This document shows positions 37,303 to 44,337 of a DNA stretch of 64,000 nt, in pieces; the stretch's first letter is position 1; every line of letters starts with the position of its first letter. The position numbers were made by a program, and so were the translations under genes. The stretch spans positions 1 through 64,000 of the forward strand of contig NZ_NIQA01000003.1 of NCBI RefSeq assembly GCF_002236805.1, written 5' to 3'. Below the pieces are notes generated by a model that saw only the letters and a program-made list of their open reading frames with translations, ran no database searches and was not told the origin of the DNA. This DNA comes from Pusillimonas sp. T2. GTDB taxonomy: Bacteria > Pseudomonadota > Gammaproteobacteria > Burkholderiales > Burkholderiaceae_B.

Positions 37303-38453
37303 CAGCCCATCTCCAGAAAGAACATGGCGGCAATTGCATCGACCAGAATGACCACAAAAATGGACTGTACCACCGCCGACGTGGTGTGTTCGCCCAACGA
37401 CTGCGCACTTCCCTTGACCTTGAAGCCTTCAAGACAACCGATGATGGCAATAAGGTAAGCAAAAATAGGGGCCTTGACCATGCCCAATACAAAATGCCGC
37501 AGTTGTATATCGCGCTGGAAAATCGACATGAACATAGACGGTGAAATGTCGAGCGCGAGGGCGCACACCAGCATACCTCCCAATATGCCACTGACCATGC
37601 CGATAAATGTGAGCAGGGGGAGGGCAATAAGCAGGGCGATAATGCGCGGCAATACCAGCAGGTTGATCGGGTCTAACCCTGTCATGCGCAAGGCATCGAT
37701 CTCTTCGTTGCCCTTCATTGAACCTAATTGGGCAGTAAACGCACTGGCGGTGCGCCCGGCCATAAGAATCGCCGTAAGCAGCACGGCAAACTCGCGCAAA
37801 AAAGAAAACGCCACCAGGTTGATGGTGAATACCGATGCACCGAAGTCGGCGAGAATTGTGGCGCCCAAAAAGGCGACCACCGCGCCCACCATAAATGTCA
37901 GCAGGGCGATGATCGGGACGGCATTGAACCCGGTTTGCTCAAGCTGTGCGACGACTGCCGTAACGCGCCAGGTTCGGGGGCGAAGGCACGTGCGGGCCAG
38001 CGCTTCGAAGGTGACGCCCATAAATCCCAGCAGGTCGCGCGCCTGATGCACTGTCTTTTCGACCGAAGCGCCGACACGCGCAAGAACCTCACGAGGTGTC
38101 GAAGTGGGTTTGGGCTCGGGCGCGTCGGGCACCTGACTGGAGGCCTGTAGCACAGCGCGCAGCAAGGCCTGTCGCTCGTGCGACAACGCTTCGAACAAGC
38201 CAGGTTGGTCACCGACTAGGTCAACCAGCAATTGCGCGCCCGATGTGTCAAGGGCTGTAATACCCGACATGTCGACGACGGAGAGCTCGCTGCCCGCAGC
38301 CTGAATTGAGACCAAGCGCGGCTTGTGTTGTACAACGATGTCGTAAAGGTCGTTGTAATGCTCAAGAGTCCAGTCTCCGACTGCGACCAGATACGAGGCC
38401 TGGTCGTGCGTTTCGAACTGCAGTTGCGGGGGCTGAGGGGTATGTTGTGTCAA
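37299..38453 (-). CDS. MlaE-like permease fused to an N-terminal STAS domain
   Basis: A 384-residue protein: STAS domain at about 1-105 (the MlaB equivalent, VVDMSGITALDTSGAQLLVDL), then a MlaE permease domain with five to six helices at about 150-384 (AVVAFLGATILADFGASVFTINLV, EIDALRMTGLDPINLLVLPR). In other operons MlaB and MlaE are separate; here they form one chain. The longest start is a TTG at 38453 without a clear ribosome site. That TTG is in frame with, and eleven codons after, the stop of the arsRC gene just upstream, so the two genes are probably translated from one message. Confidence 0.88.
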   Translation of the reverse strand: MTQHTPQPPQLQFETHDQASYLVAVGDWTLEHYNDLYDIVVQHKPRLVSIQAAGSELSVVDMSGITALDTSGAQLLVDLVGDQPGLFEALSHERQALLRAVLQASSQVPDAPEPKPTSTPREVLARVGASVEKTVHQARDLLGFMGVTFEALARTCLRPRTWRVTAVVAQLEQTGFNAVPIIALLTFMVGAVVAFLGATILADFGASVFTINLVAFSFLREFAVLLTAILMAGRTASAFTAQLGSMKGNEEIDALRMTGLDPINLLVLPRIIALLIALPLLTFIGMVSGILGGMLVCALALDISPSMFMSIFQRDIQLRHFVLGMVKAPIFAYLIAIIGCLEGFKVKGSAQSLGEHTTSAVVQSIFVVILVDAIAAMFFLEMGW

Positions 38454-38483
38454 TGCGCTACGGGTGGCCCCGGAACGCCGAGG

Positions 38484-39347
38484 CTATGCTGATACGGGGC
38501 GTGAACCAATAGCGGTCAGTTCGTGATGGATCGCCACTTTTTCAAGCTTGTCGATGGGCATGTTAGCAAAAAGCGAGATACGAGTGGAGATCTGTCGAAA
38601 TATTTTGTCGAATACGACCCGCTTTTGCTCGTCGGTGCCGATGGCGGCAGCCGGGTCTTCAAACCCCCAATGTGCCGAAATGGGGTGCCCAGGCCAAATT
38701 GGGCAGACTTCGCCGGCCGCGTTGTCGCATACGGTGATGATGAAGTCCATTTGTGGTGCATCGGGCGTAGCGAACTCGTCCCAGCTTTTACTGCGCAAGG
38801 TGCTGGTGTCGTAGCCCAGCGATTTGACCTTTTCGAGCGCAAAGGGGTTGACGCCTTGCCCCGGCATGCTGCCGGCACTGTAGGCCTTGAAGCGGCCATG
38901 CCCCATGGTGTTAAGCAGGGCCTCGGCCATAATGCTGCGCGAAGAGTTGTGTGTGCACAGAAAGAGTACGTTGTAAACCTTGTTTGTCATGGTGATTGCG
39001 TCAGAGCTAGAAGTACAAGATAAGTCGTCGGCGCACCAGTCCGACGACAGGGAAAGACAAGGGTTACCGTTACAGCAGTTGTCGGTCAGGTAAGACAGCA
39101 GGCTGGTCATGGCCACATAACGGGCCGAGTAAAATACAAACCGGCCTTCTTGCCGCGCATCAAGTAAGCCGGCATTCACCAGTTCTTTTAAATGAAAAGA
39201 CAACGATGACGGCGAATTTTTGGTCAGGCGGGCCAGTTCGCCGGCGGGCAAGCCACCCGGGCCTTTTTGTACCAGTAGGCGGTAAACTTCCAGCCGCGAC
39301 TCGTGCCCAAGCGCCATTAATGCCTTGACCGCGTCTTTGATATCCAT
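38484..39347 (-). CDS. arsRC: ArsR-ArsC fusion: arsenic repressor joined to arsenate reductase
   Basis: A 287-residue two-domain protein. Residues 1-100 are an ArsR winged helix (HLKELVNAGLL) with a C-terminal cysteine cluster Cys91, Cys92 and Cys97 (NCCNGNPC), as in the As(III)-sensing AfArsR type. Residues about 120-287 are a low-molecular-weight phosphatase-like, thioredoxin-coupled arsenate reductase with the CX5R loop CTHNSSR (Cys131). A Met at 120 could start a separate reductase, but no ribosome site precedes it. The promoter faces arsC across a perfect operator palindrome. It is read into the Mla-like operon. Confidence 0.9.
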   Translation of the reverse strand: MDIKDAVKALMALGHESRLEVYRLLVQKGPGGLPAGELARLTKNSPSSLSFHLKELVNAGLLDARQEGRFVFYSARYVAMTSLLSYLTDNCCNGNPCLSLSSDWCADDLSCTSSSDAITMTNKVYNVLFLCTHNSSRSIMAEALLNTMGHGRFKAYSAGSMPGQGVNPFALEKVKSLGYDTSTLRSKSWDEFATPDAPQMDFIITVCDNAAGEVCPIWPGHPISAHWGFEDPAAAIGTDEQKRVVFDKIFRQISTRISLFANMPIDKLEKVAIHHELTAIGSRPVSA

Positions 39348-39367
39348 ACATTGACTCTTTCTTTTTA

Positions 39368-39391
39368 ATATTTCAATTATAATTGAAATAT
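39368..39391. promoter_or_regulatory. Perfect 24-bp palindrome, probable ArsR operator
   Basis: The 24-bp sequence ATATTTCAATTATAAT continuing as TGAAATAT is identical to its reverse complement. It lies between the divergent starts of arsRC (39347) and arsC (39418), so one operator could control both directions. Confidence 0.85.
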
Positions 39392-39417
39392 AGAATCAAT
39401 CAAACAGGAATCTGATC

Positions 39418-39846
39418 ATGTCGAACGTCACGATTTACCACAACCCCAAATGCGGCACTTCGCGCAATACGCTGGCCCTGATCCGTCATGCTGGCATCGA
39501 ACCCAATGTGGTGCTGTATCTTGAAACACCGCCAACGCGCGAAACTATCCAAAAAATGGCGGCCGATGCCGGGCTAACGCTACGCGAAGCCATGCGCGAA
39601 AAGGGCACGCCTTATGCCGAACTGGGGCTGGACAAGCCGGGGATCTCGGACGCACAGTTGCTTGATGCCATCGAAGCTAACCCAATCCTTCTGAATCGCC
39701 CGTTTGTTGTGACAGAAAAGGGTACACGCCTATGCCGTCCGTCAGAAGTTGCTCTGGAAATATTGCCTGCCATGCCAGCTAAACCATTTACCAAAGAAGA
39801 CGGCACGCCCATGCTCGACGCGCAGGGCCAACTTATTAACAAGTAA
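39418..39846 (+). CDS. arsC: Glutaredoxin-dependent arsenate reductase ArsC
   Basis: A 142-residue ArsC of the Spx/ArsC fold, which reduces arsenate to arsenite with glutathione and glutaredoxin. The active Cys12 is in [13 protein letters not shown]. The other Arg residues of the pocket lie near [17 protein letters not shown] and [19 protein letters not shown]. It belongs to a mechanism different from the ArsC half of the divergent fusion, so the locus encodes two kinds of arsenate reductase. arsH follows five bases later. Confidence 0.95.
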   Translation: MSNVTIYHNPKCGTSRNTLALIRHAGIEPNVVLYLETPPTRETIQKMAADAGLTLREAMREKGTPYAELGLDKPGISDAQLLDAIEANPILLNRPFVVTEKGTRLCRPSEVALEILPAMPAKPFTKEDGTPMLDAQGQLINK

Positions 39847-39851
39847 TAGTC

Positions 39852-40568
39852 ATGGCGTACTACATCCCCGAAGACCTCTCCCTGCCGAATCTGGATGAAG
39901 CGCGTTTCCTGCGACCTGATCCCGACCGTTTGCAGGTGACTGATGCCGGCCATCATAAGCCGCGTATTTTGCTGTTGTACGGATCGTTGCGGCCAAGATC
40001 ATTCAGCCGGTTGTTGGTTGAAGAGGCCGCACGCATTCTTGTGCATTTAGGTGCCGAGGTGCGTATTTACAACCCGGCCAACTTACCGTTGGCCAACAGC
40101 GTGCCGCCAGAGCACCCCGAGGTACAGGCATTTCGGGCGCTGTCATTATGGTCTGAGGGGCAAGTGTGGTGCAGTCCGGAAGTCCATGGCAGCGTGACCG
40201 GTTTATTCAAGAACCAGATAGACTGGTTGCCACTTGAGGTGGGCAGTATCCGCCCCACGCAGGGTCGCACGCTCGCGGTCATGCAGGTCAGCGGGGGTTC
40301 GCAGTCGTTTAATGCAGTAAATTCGCTGCGCGTGCTGGGCCGCTGGATGCGCATGGTGACCATTCCCAACCAGTCATCGGTACCCAAGGCGTATCAAGAG
40401 TTCGATGACAACAACCGCATGAAGCCGTCGGCATATTACGACCGGGTTGTTGATGTGATGGAAGAGCTGATGAAGTTTACGCTGCTGACACGCGAGCGGT
40501 CAGATTACCTGACCGATCGCTATAGCGAGCGCAAAGCTACCGAAAAAATGGCGGTCGATCAGCTCTAA
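39852..40568 (+). CDS. arsH: ArsH NADPH-dependent FMN reductase
   Basis: A 238-residue flavoprotein of the ArsH family, which oxidises trivalent organoarsenicals and reduces quinones or dyes. The phosphate-binding loop is [21 protein letters not shown] and the tetramer region follows with [20 protein letters not shown]. Length agrees with the family (about 230-245). It is cotranscribed with arsC and sits tail to tail with the ACR3 gene. Confidence 0.95.
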   Translation: MAYYIPEDLSLPNLDEARFLRPDPDRLQVTDAGHHKPRILLLYGSLRPRSFSRLLVEEAARILVHLGAEVRIYNPANLPLANSVPPEHPEVQAFRALSLWSEGQVWCSPEVHGSVTGLFKNQIDWLPLEVGSIRPTQGRTLAVMQVSGGSQSFNAVNSLRVLGRWMRMVTIPNQSSVPKAYQEFDDNNRMKPSAYYDRVVDVMEELMKFTLLTRERSDYLTDRYSERKATEKMAVDQL

Positions 40569-40596
40569 GGCAAGCAACGCGATTTTTGTGCATGCG

Positions 40597-41682
40597 TCAT
40601 CGCTGAACCATTGCCACCCGGTTATACCAGTCGCGGCTACGGTTAATGGTCCGTACCAGCCAGAGCATGACCGGGACTTCTATCAGTACACCCACGACGG
40701 TTGCCAGTGCAGCACCCGAATCGAAACCGTACAAAACAATGGCCACGGCTACGGCCAATTCAAAGAAATTTGACGCGCCGATCATGGTCGATGGCCCGGC
40801 AACGTCGTGCCGTACTTTCAATTTGCGGTTCCAGACATACCCCAAGCCGGCGATGAACAGGGTTTGCAACAAAATGGGGACGGCCAGAATGGCGATGATG
40901 AGCGGTTGCTCGATAATCGCTTGGCCCTGAAATGAGAACAGCAGGACAAGGGTCGCAAGCAGCGCAACGATAGTGTAAGGGCCAATTTTTTCCAAAACAC
41001 TGGCAAAGCCTTGTTGGCCGCCGCACTTTACCAGCCAGCCGCGTAGCGCCTGGGCAATTGCCAGCGGGATAACGATATACATCACCACCGACAGCGTCAG
41101 CGTATCCCAGGGTACCGGAATCGATGAAACGCCCAAAAGCAGAGCAACAATAGGCGCAAACGCAAACACCATGACCAAGTCGTTCAGCGCGACTTGCGTC
41201 AGCGTAAAGTTGGCGTTGCCACGGCATAAGTTACTCCATACAAACACCATGGCGGTGCAGGGTGCCGCACCCAGCAAAATCAGCCCGGCCATGTAACTGT
41301 CGAGCTCGTCTGCGGGCAACCATGGGGCGAAAACAATTTTGATAAAAAACCAGCCGAACAATGCCATGCTGAAAGGCTTGACGGCCCAATTGACGGCCAG
41401 CGTAACGCCCATGCTGGCACGCTGGTCATACACTTCACGCAGGGCGCCAAAGTCAATTTTCATCAGCATGGGGATAATCATGATCCAGATCAGAACACCC
41501 ACCGGAATATTGACATGCGCGACTTCCATGGCGCCAATGGCCTGCGCTGCGTCTGGCCAGTACAAGCCCAGCAGGGTACCGGCAACAATGCACAAGGCTA
41601 CCCACACGGTAAGGTAGCGTTCAAAAAAACTAATGGGCGCGCCGGCAGCTTGTTTACCGGCAATTTTGCATTGGCTGGACAT
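40597..41682 (-). CDS. acr3: ACR3-family arsenite efflux permease
   Basis: A 361-residue arsenite exporter with about ten helices. The conserved Cys is in LGAAPCTAMVFVWSNL; the opening helix is FFERYLTVWVALCIVAGTLLG and the pair IWIMIIPMLMKIDFGAL follows. The ATG at 41682 gives the normal length; the frame is open to 41799 but that part runs into the control region. It diverges from the second arsR, and the operator at 41792-41807 lies between them. Confidence 0.95.
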   Translation of the reverse strand: MSSQCKIAGKQAAGAPISFFERYLTVWVALCIVAGTLLGLYWPDAAQAIGAMEVAHVNIPVGVLIWIMIIPMLMKIDFGALREVYDQRASMGVTLAVNWAVKPFSMALFGWFFIKIVFAPWLPADELDSYMAGLILLGAAPCTAMVFVWSNLCRGNANFTLTQVALNDLVMVFAFAPIVALLLGVSSIPVPWDTLTLSVVMYIVIPLAIAQALRGWLVKCGGQQGFASVLEKIGPYTIVALLATLVLLFSFQGQAIIEQPLIIAILAVPILLQTLFIAGLGYVWNRKLKVRHDVAGPSTMIGASNFFELAVAVAIVLYGFDSGAALATVVGVLIEVPVMLWLVRTINRSRDWYNRVAMVQR

Positions 41683-41791
41683 GGGTTTCCTTATCGGGTT
41701 TGGCTTTATCAAAGCTTGGGCTAGGTAAGCAAAAGCCTTGGACAAGCTTAAGTATGCGGACATCAGTTGAGCACCGATTATATATCTGCTT

Positions 41792-41807
41792 TTCCGCATA
41801 TGCGGAA
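41792..41807. promoter_or_regulatory. 16-bp palindrome TTCCGCATATGCGGAA, probable ArsR operator
   Basis: The sequence is perfectly self-complementary and lies between the divergent acr3 (start 41682) and arsR (start 41880) genes. It differs in sequence from the A+T-rich operator at 39368-39391, which suggests a separate regulator for each. Confidence 0.82.
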
Positions 41808-41879
41808 TTTAGTTGTTGACGATATACTAAGTAACCCCCAACGTGACCCGTATCTCCTCATAGTCGGTAAATTCTCATC

Positions 41880-42230
41880 ATGATGACAACAACGAATCCG
41901 GTGTCTTTTTTTAAGTGCATGAGCGACGAAACCCGCTGCCGGATCATGCTTTTGTTGGCTGCTGAAGGCGAGCTCTGCGTCTGTGATCTCACCGTAGCCC
42001 TGGATGAAGGTCAATCGAAAGTGTCTCGTCATCTGGCGCAGTTGCGTAATTGTGGCTTGCTTGAAGACCGGCGAGACGGTCAGTGGGTGTATTACCGAGT
42101 GGCTCCAAGTTTGCCCGATTGGGCCACGGCGTTGTTTACTCAGTTACGCACCGCATACGCCCAATGGCTGGCCACCGATGCAGCGCGCTTTAAGCAATCG
42201 CGAAAGGAAACCGGCTCGGATTGTTCTTGA
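41880..42230 (+). CDS. arsR: ArsR-type As(III)-responsive repressor
   Basis: A 116-residue homodimeric repressor with a winged helix and the classical metal site ELCVCDL (Cys33 and Cys35 if the first ATG is used). Recognition helix: SKVSRHLAQLRNCGLL. An ATG three bases later (41883) is equally possible; no strong ribosome site is visible. It differs from the arsRC fusion regulator, whose cysteines lie at the C-terminal end of its ArsR half. It probably binds the 16-bp palindrome and regulates itself and acr3. Confidence 0.93.
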   Translation: MMTTTNPVSFFKCMSDETRCRIMLLLAAEGELCVCDLTVALDEGQSKVSRHLAQLRNCGLLEDRRDGQWVYYRVAPSLPDWATALFTQLRTAYAQWLATDAARFKQSRKETGSDCS

Positions 42231-42497
42231 TGAACACAAACAATGGCATGCAAACCTGGGGTAAAACAGTCATGGAAGGTCATCTGCTTTTACTCTGAAT
42301 AATTCGCATAATGTATATTATGTAAAGTCACTGAAACGAAGCGCCTGAACATCTCCCACGCGTCCGTGCAGCTAATATTGTTCCCATCAATGTCCAGTCG
42401 GACCAGGCCGTCATCCGCGAGGCCTAGCCGACACAGATCGCCAGCAAAGCAAACGAAACCAAGCGGCACGTTAATGTCGAAGGCCAGCGGCCCCACG
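42231..42497. other. Intergenic stretch between arsR and the deaminase
   Basis: A 68-codon minus-strand frame from a GTG at 42496 (ending at 42290) is present, without a ribosome site or similarity I can recognise; it may be a remnant. Nothing else is supported. Confidence 0.3.
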
Positions 42498-42959
42498 CTA
42501 TTGCGGGCGCTTCCAGTACGAATACAGGTCCGCCCTGTCGTCCAGGCGTGCTGGCATATGGTGGATCTTCATTGATTGTTCCGAGCGAGGCTTGGCCAGG
42601 TCGGCATAGACCTGCGCCGTGGACAAGCCAAAGGGTTCGCCGTCTTCGTTGGAATAGGCGTAAGTGACGTCCTGGATGCCGGCCATGCGCATGGCAGCCA
42701 TGCACATAGGGCACGGATGGCCGCTGGCATACACAGAGCAACCCGCCAGCGAAGCCGAACCCAGCGCTTGGCTTGCCGCCCGGATAGCCAGGAGCTCGGC
42801 GTGGGCCGTAGGGTCGTTCGTCGTCATGATTTCGTTGACGCCCTGGGCAAGCACTTTGCCATCCTTGACGATCAGTGCTCCGAAGGGGCGCCCGCCTTTG
42901 TCGGCATTGGCATAAGCAAGTTCAATAGCCTGCAAGAGAAAATTGGCGTTCTTTTCCAT
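42498..42959 (-). CDS. Zinc-dependent nucleoside deaminase (guanine/cytosine deaminase family)
   Basis: A 153-residue CMP/dCMP deaminase fold protein. The catalytic pair is His53 and Glu55 (TAHAELLAI) and zinc ligands Cys83 and Cys86 (HPCPMCMAAM). The PCPMC pattern and the tail around LSTAQVYADLAKP suggest guanine deaminase (GuaD)-like or tRNA-type relatives. AAGGAG lies eight bases before the start. It is read in the same direction as the HbpS-like gene but after a hairpin, so it may be a separate unit. The substrate is not certain. Confidence 0.9.
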   Translation of the reverse strand: MEKNANFLLQAIELAYANADKGGRPFGALIVKDGKVLAQGVNEIMTTNDPTAHAELLAIRAASQALGSASLAGCSVYASGHPCPMCMAAMRMAGIQDVTYAYSNEDGEPFGLSTAQVYADLAKPRSEQSMKIHHMPARLDDRADLYSYWKRPQ

Positions 42960-43030
42960 ACTGTTAACTCCTTACTAATCTAACGTTCGCCGGCGGAGAG
43001 CAAAGCGATTTCCCGCAAGCCCAAACGCAA

Positions 43031-43052
43031 GCCTCGCCCATCAGGGCGAGGC
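43031..43052 (-). terminator. Hairpin between the HbpS-like gene and the deaminase
   Basis: GCCTCGCCC and GGGCGAGGC form a perfect 9-bp stem with an ATCA loop, about 85 bases downstream of the HbpS-like stop on the minus strand. Few T follow, so termination may be partial. Confidence 0.55.
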
Positions 43053-43137
43053 CAGGTAAAGCAGCTGCCATGCAGAAACTCAAGTGTGCGGCAAGTGGCA
43101 AAAACCCAAGCCGGCACGCCGGAGTTTTTCACACGGT

Positions 43138-43623
43138 TTATTCTGCGCCGATAGCCTTGAGGCCGGCGGCAGCGCAAGCCGCGTCGATATCGCCCGACGG
43201 CGCGCCGCCAACACCGATACCAGCCACCAGCGCCTTGCCGAACTTGACCGGCAGGCCGCCAGCCTGAATCACCATGCGTGGGTCCATGTCGCGCAGGCCA
43301 TCATTGGCGGGCTTGCTAGCGATGAAATCGGCCAGCCCGGCGGTATCGCGGCCCATGCCAGCCGACGTAAAGGCCTTGCCTTCTGCGCTGCTTGCGGTAT
43401 GAGCACCGGAATTATCGCCCTTGAGCAATACCTTGGTGGAGCCGTCGCGGCCGACGACGGCGACGCTGACGTTATGGCCTTGGTCGCCGCAAGTCTTCAG
43501 AGCAACCTGGGCAGCCTGGGTGGCCAACTCCAGAGGCAGGTACGGCGCGGTGGGCAATTGCGTAGCGGCGGAAGCCAGAACGGGGGCAAACAAAAGAGCT
43601 GCGATGGAAAGATTGCGAATCAT
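43138..43623 (-). CDS. Secreted GlcG/HbpS-family protein
   Basis: A 161-residue protein with a Sec signal peptide (about residues 1-20, MIRNLSIAALLFAPVLASAA) and a GlcG/HbpS domain (PF03928 family), recognised by the pattern VSVAVVGRDGSTKVLLKGDNSG, FTSAGMGRDTAGLADF, and VIQAGGLPVKFGKALVAGIGVGGA. The best-known relative, HbpS of Streptomyces, binds haem outside the cell and talks to a sensor kinase. The start at 43623 has GGAAAC upstream. It lies right after a two-component pair on the same strand, which makes a shared signalling role plausible. Confidence 0.88.
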   Translation of the reverse strand: MIRNLSIAALLFAPVLASAATQLPTAPYLPLELATQAAQVALKTCGDQGHNVSVAVVGRDGSTKVLLKGDNSGAHTASSAEGKAFTSAGMGRDTAGLADFIASKPANDGLRDMDPRMVIQAGGLPVKFGKALVAGIGVGGAPSGDIDAACAAAGLKAIGAE

Positions 43624-43728
43624 TTTTGTTTCCTTATTAAACAAAACGGTTTGTTGGGTGAACGATTAAAGAATACTGCGCTCAGCATTGCCGCAGTATT
43701 CGTAGGCCTCGCACACAACTACGTAGTT

Positions 43729-44337
43729 CTACGCAGAACCGTTACCCTCGAGCCACAAGCGCGTCAACTCGGCCTGAGACGTCGTACCCAGCTTTCCTCC
43801 GATGGCCGCCCGATGCGTATCGACTGTGCGCGGCGAAAGCCCCAGTCCGTCCGCAATTTCTTTGGTGCTAAAACCCTGAGCCACGCGATCGAGGATCTGG
43901 CTTTCGCGCGGCGTCAGCGCGGCCAGCAGGCTCAGCGTTTCCGCCCGTTGGGCCAATTGCCGCAAACTGCGGTCAAGCACCTCTTGTCCCTTTTGTATGG
44001 CATCGATCAGGTCCTGCTCATCGACGGGCTTGGACAGAAAATCCACTGCGCCATTGCGGAATGCGCGCCGGCAGGCCTCTATGTCTCCATGGCCCGAGAT
44101 GACAATGGCGGGCCAATCGACGCCCTTTTCAATCAGTTGCTGCTGCATCTTCAGCCCCGAAATCCCTGGCATGCGGATATCCAGGATCAGGCAGCCGGGC
44201 TTGAGCTGCGCAACCTGCGCAAGAAACGCCTGGGGATCATTGAAGGCAAAGGCCTTAATCCCGACGGTGGAAAGCAGCAGGATCAGGGCGCGACAAACGG
44301 CCTCGTCGTCGTCCACCAGATAGACCGGATGCATCAT
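43729..44337 (-). CDS. FixJ/NarL-type response regulator
   Basis: A 202-residue regulator. The receiver has VDDDEA near residues 8-13 and the phospho-acceptor Asp53 (LILDIRMPGISG), and PVDEQDLIDAI with the Lys switch. A LuxR helix-turn-helix ends the protein (LTPRESQILDRVAQGFSTKE...LGLSPRTVDTHRAAIGGKLG). Its start overlaps the kinase stop by four bases, so it is the cognate regulator of that kinase. Two start ATGs are in tandem. The targets are unknown; the HbpS-like gene 105 bases downstream is the nearest candidate. Confidence 0.94.
   Translation of the reverse strand: MMHPVYLVDDDEAVCRALILLLSTVGIKAFAFNDPQAFLAQVAQLKPGCLILDIRMPGISGLKMQQQLIEKGVDWPAIVISGHGDIEACRRAFRNGAVDFLSKPVDEQDLIDAIQKGQEVLDRSLRQLAQRAETLSLLAALTPRESQILDRVAQGFSTKEIADGLGLSPRTVDTHRAAIGGKLGTTSQAELTRLWLEGNGSA

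Noticed and set aside
38484-38990. Separate arsenate reductase starting at the internal ATG (38990)
   Set aside because: No ribosome site precedes this ATG and the frame is continuous with the ArsR part, so a fusion is the simpler reading.
42290-42496. 68-codon minus-strand frame next to the deaminase
   Set aside because: Starts with GTG without a ribosome site and shows no family; kept only as a possible remnant in the intergenic note.
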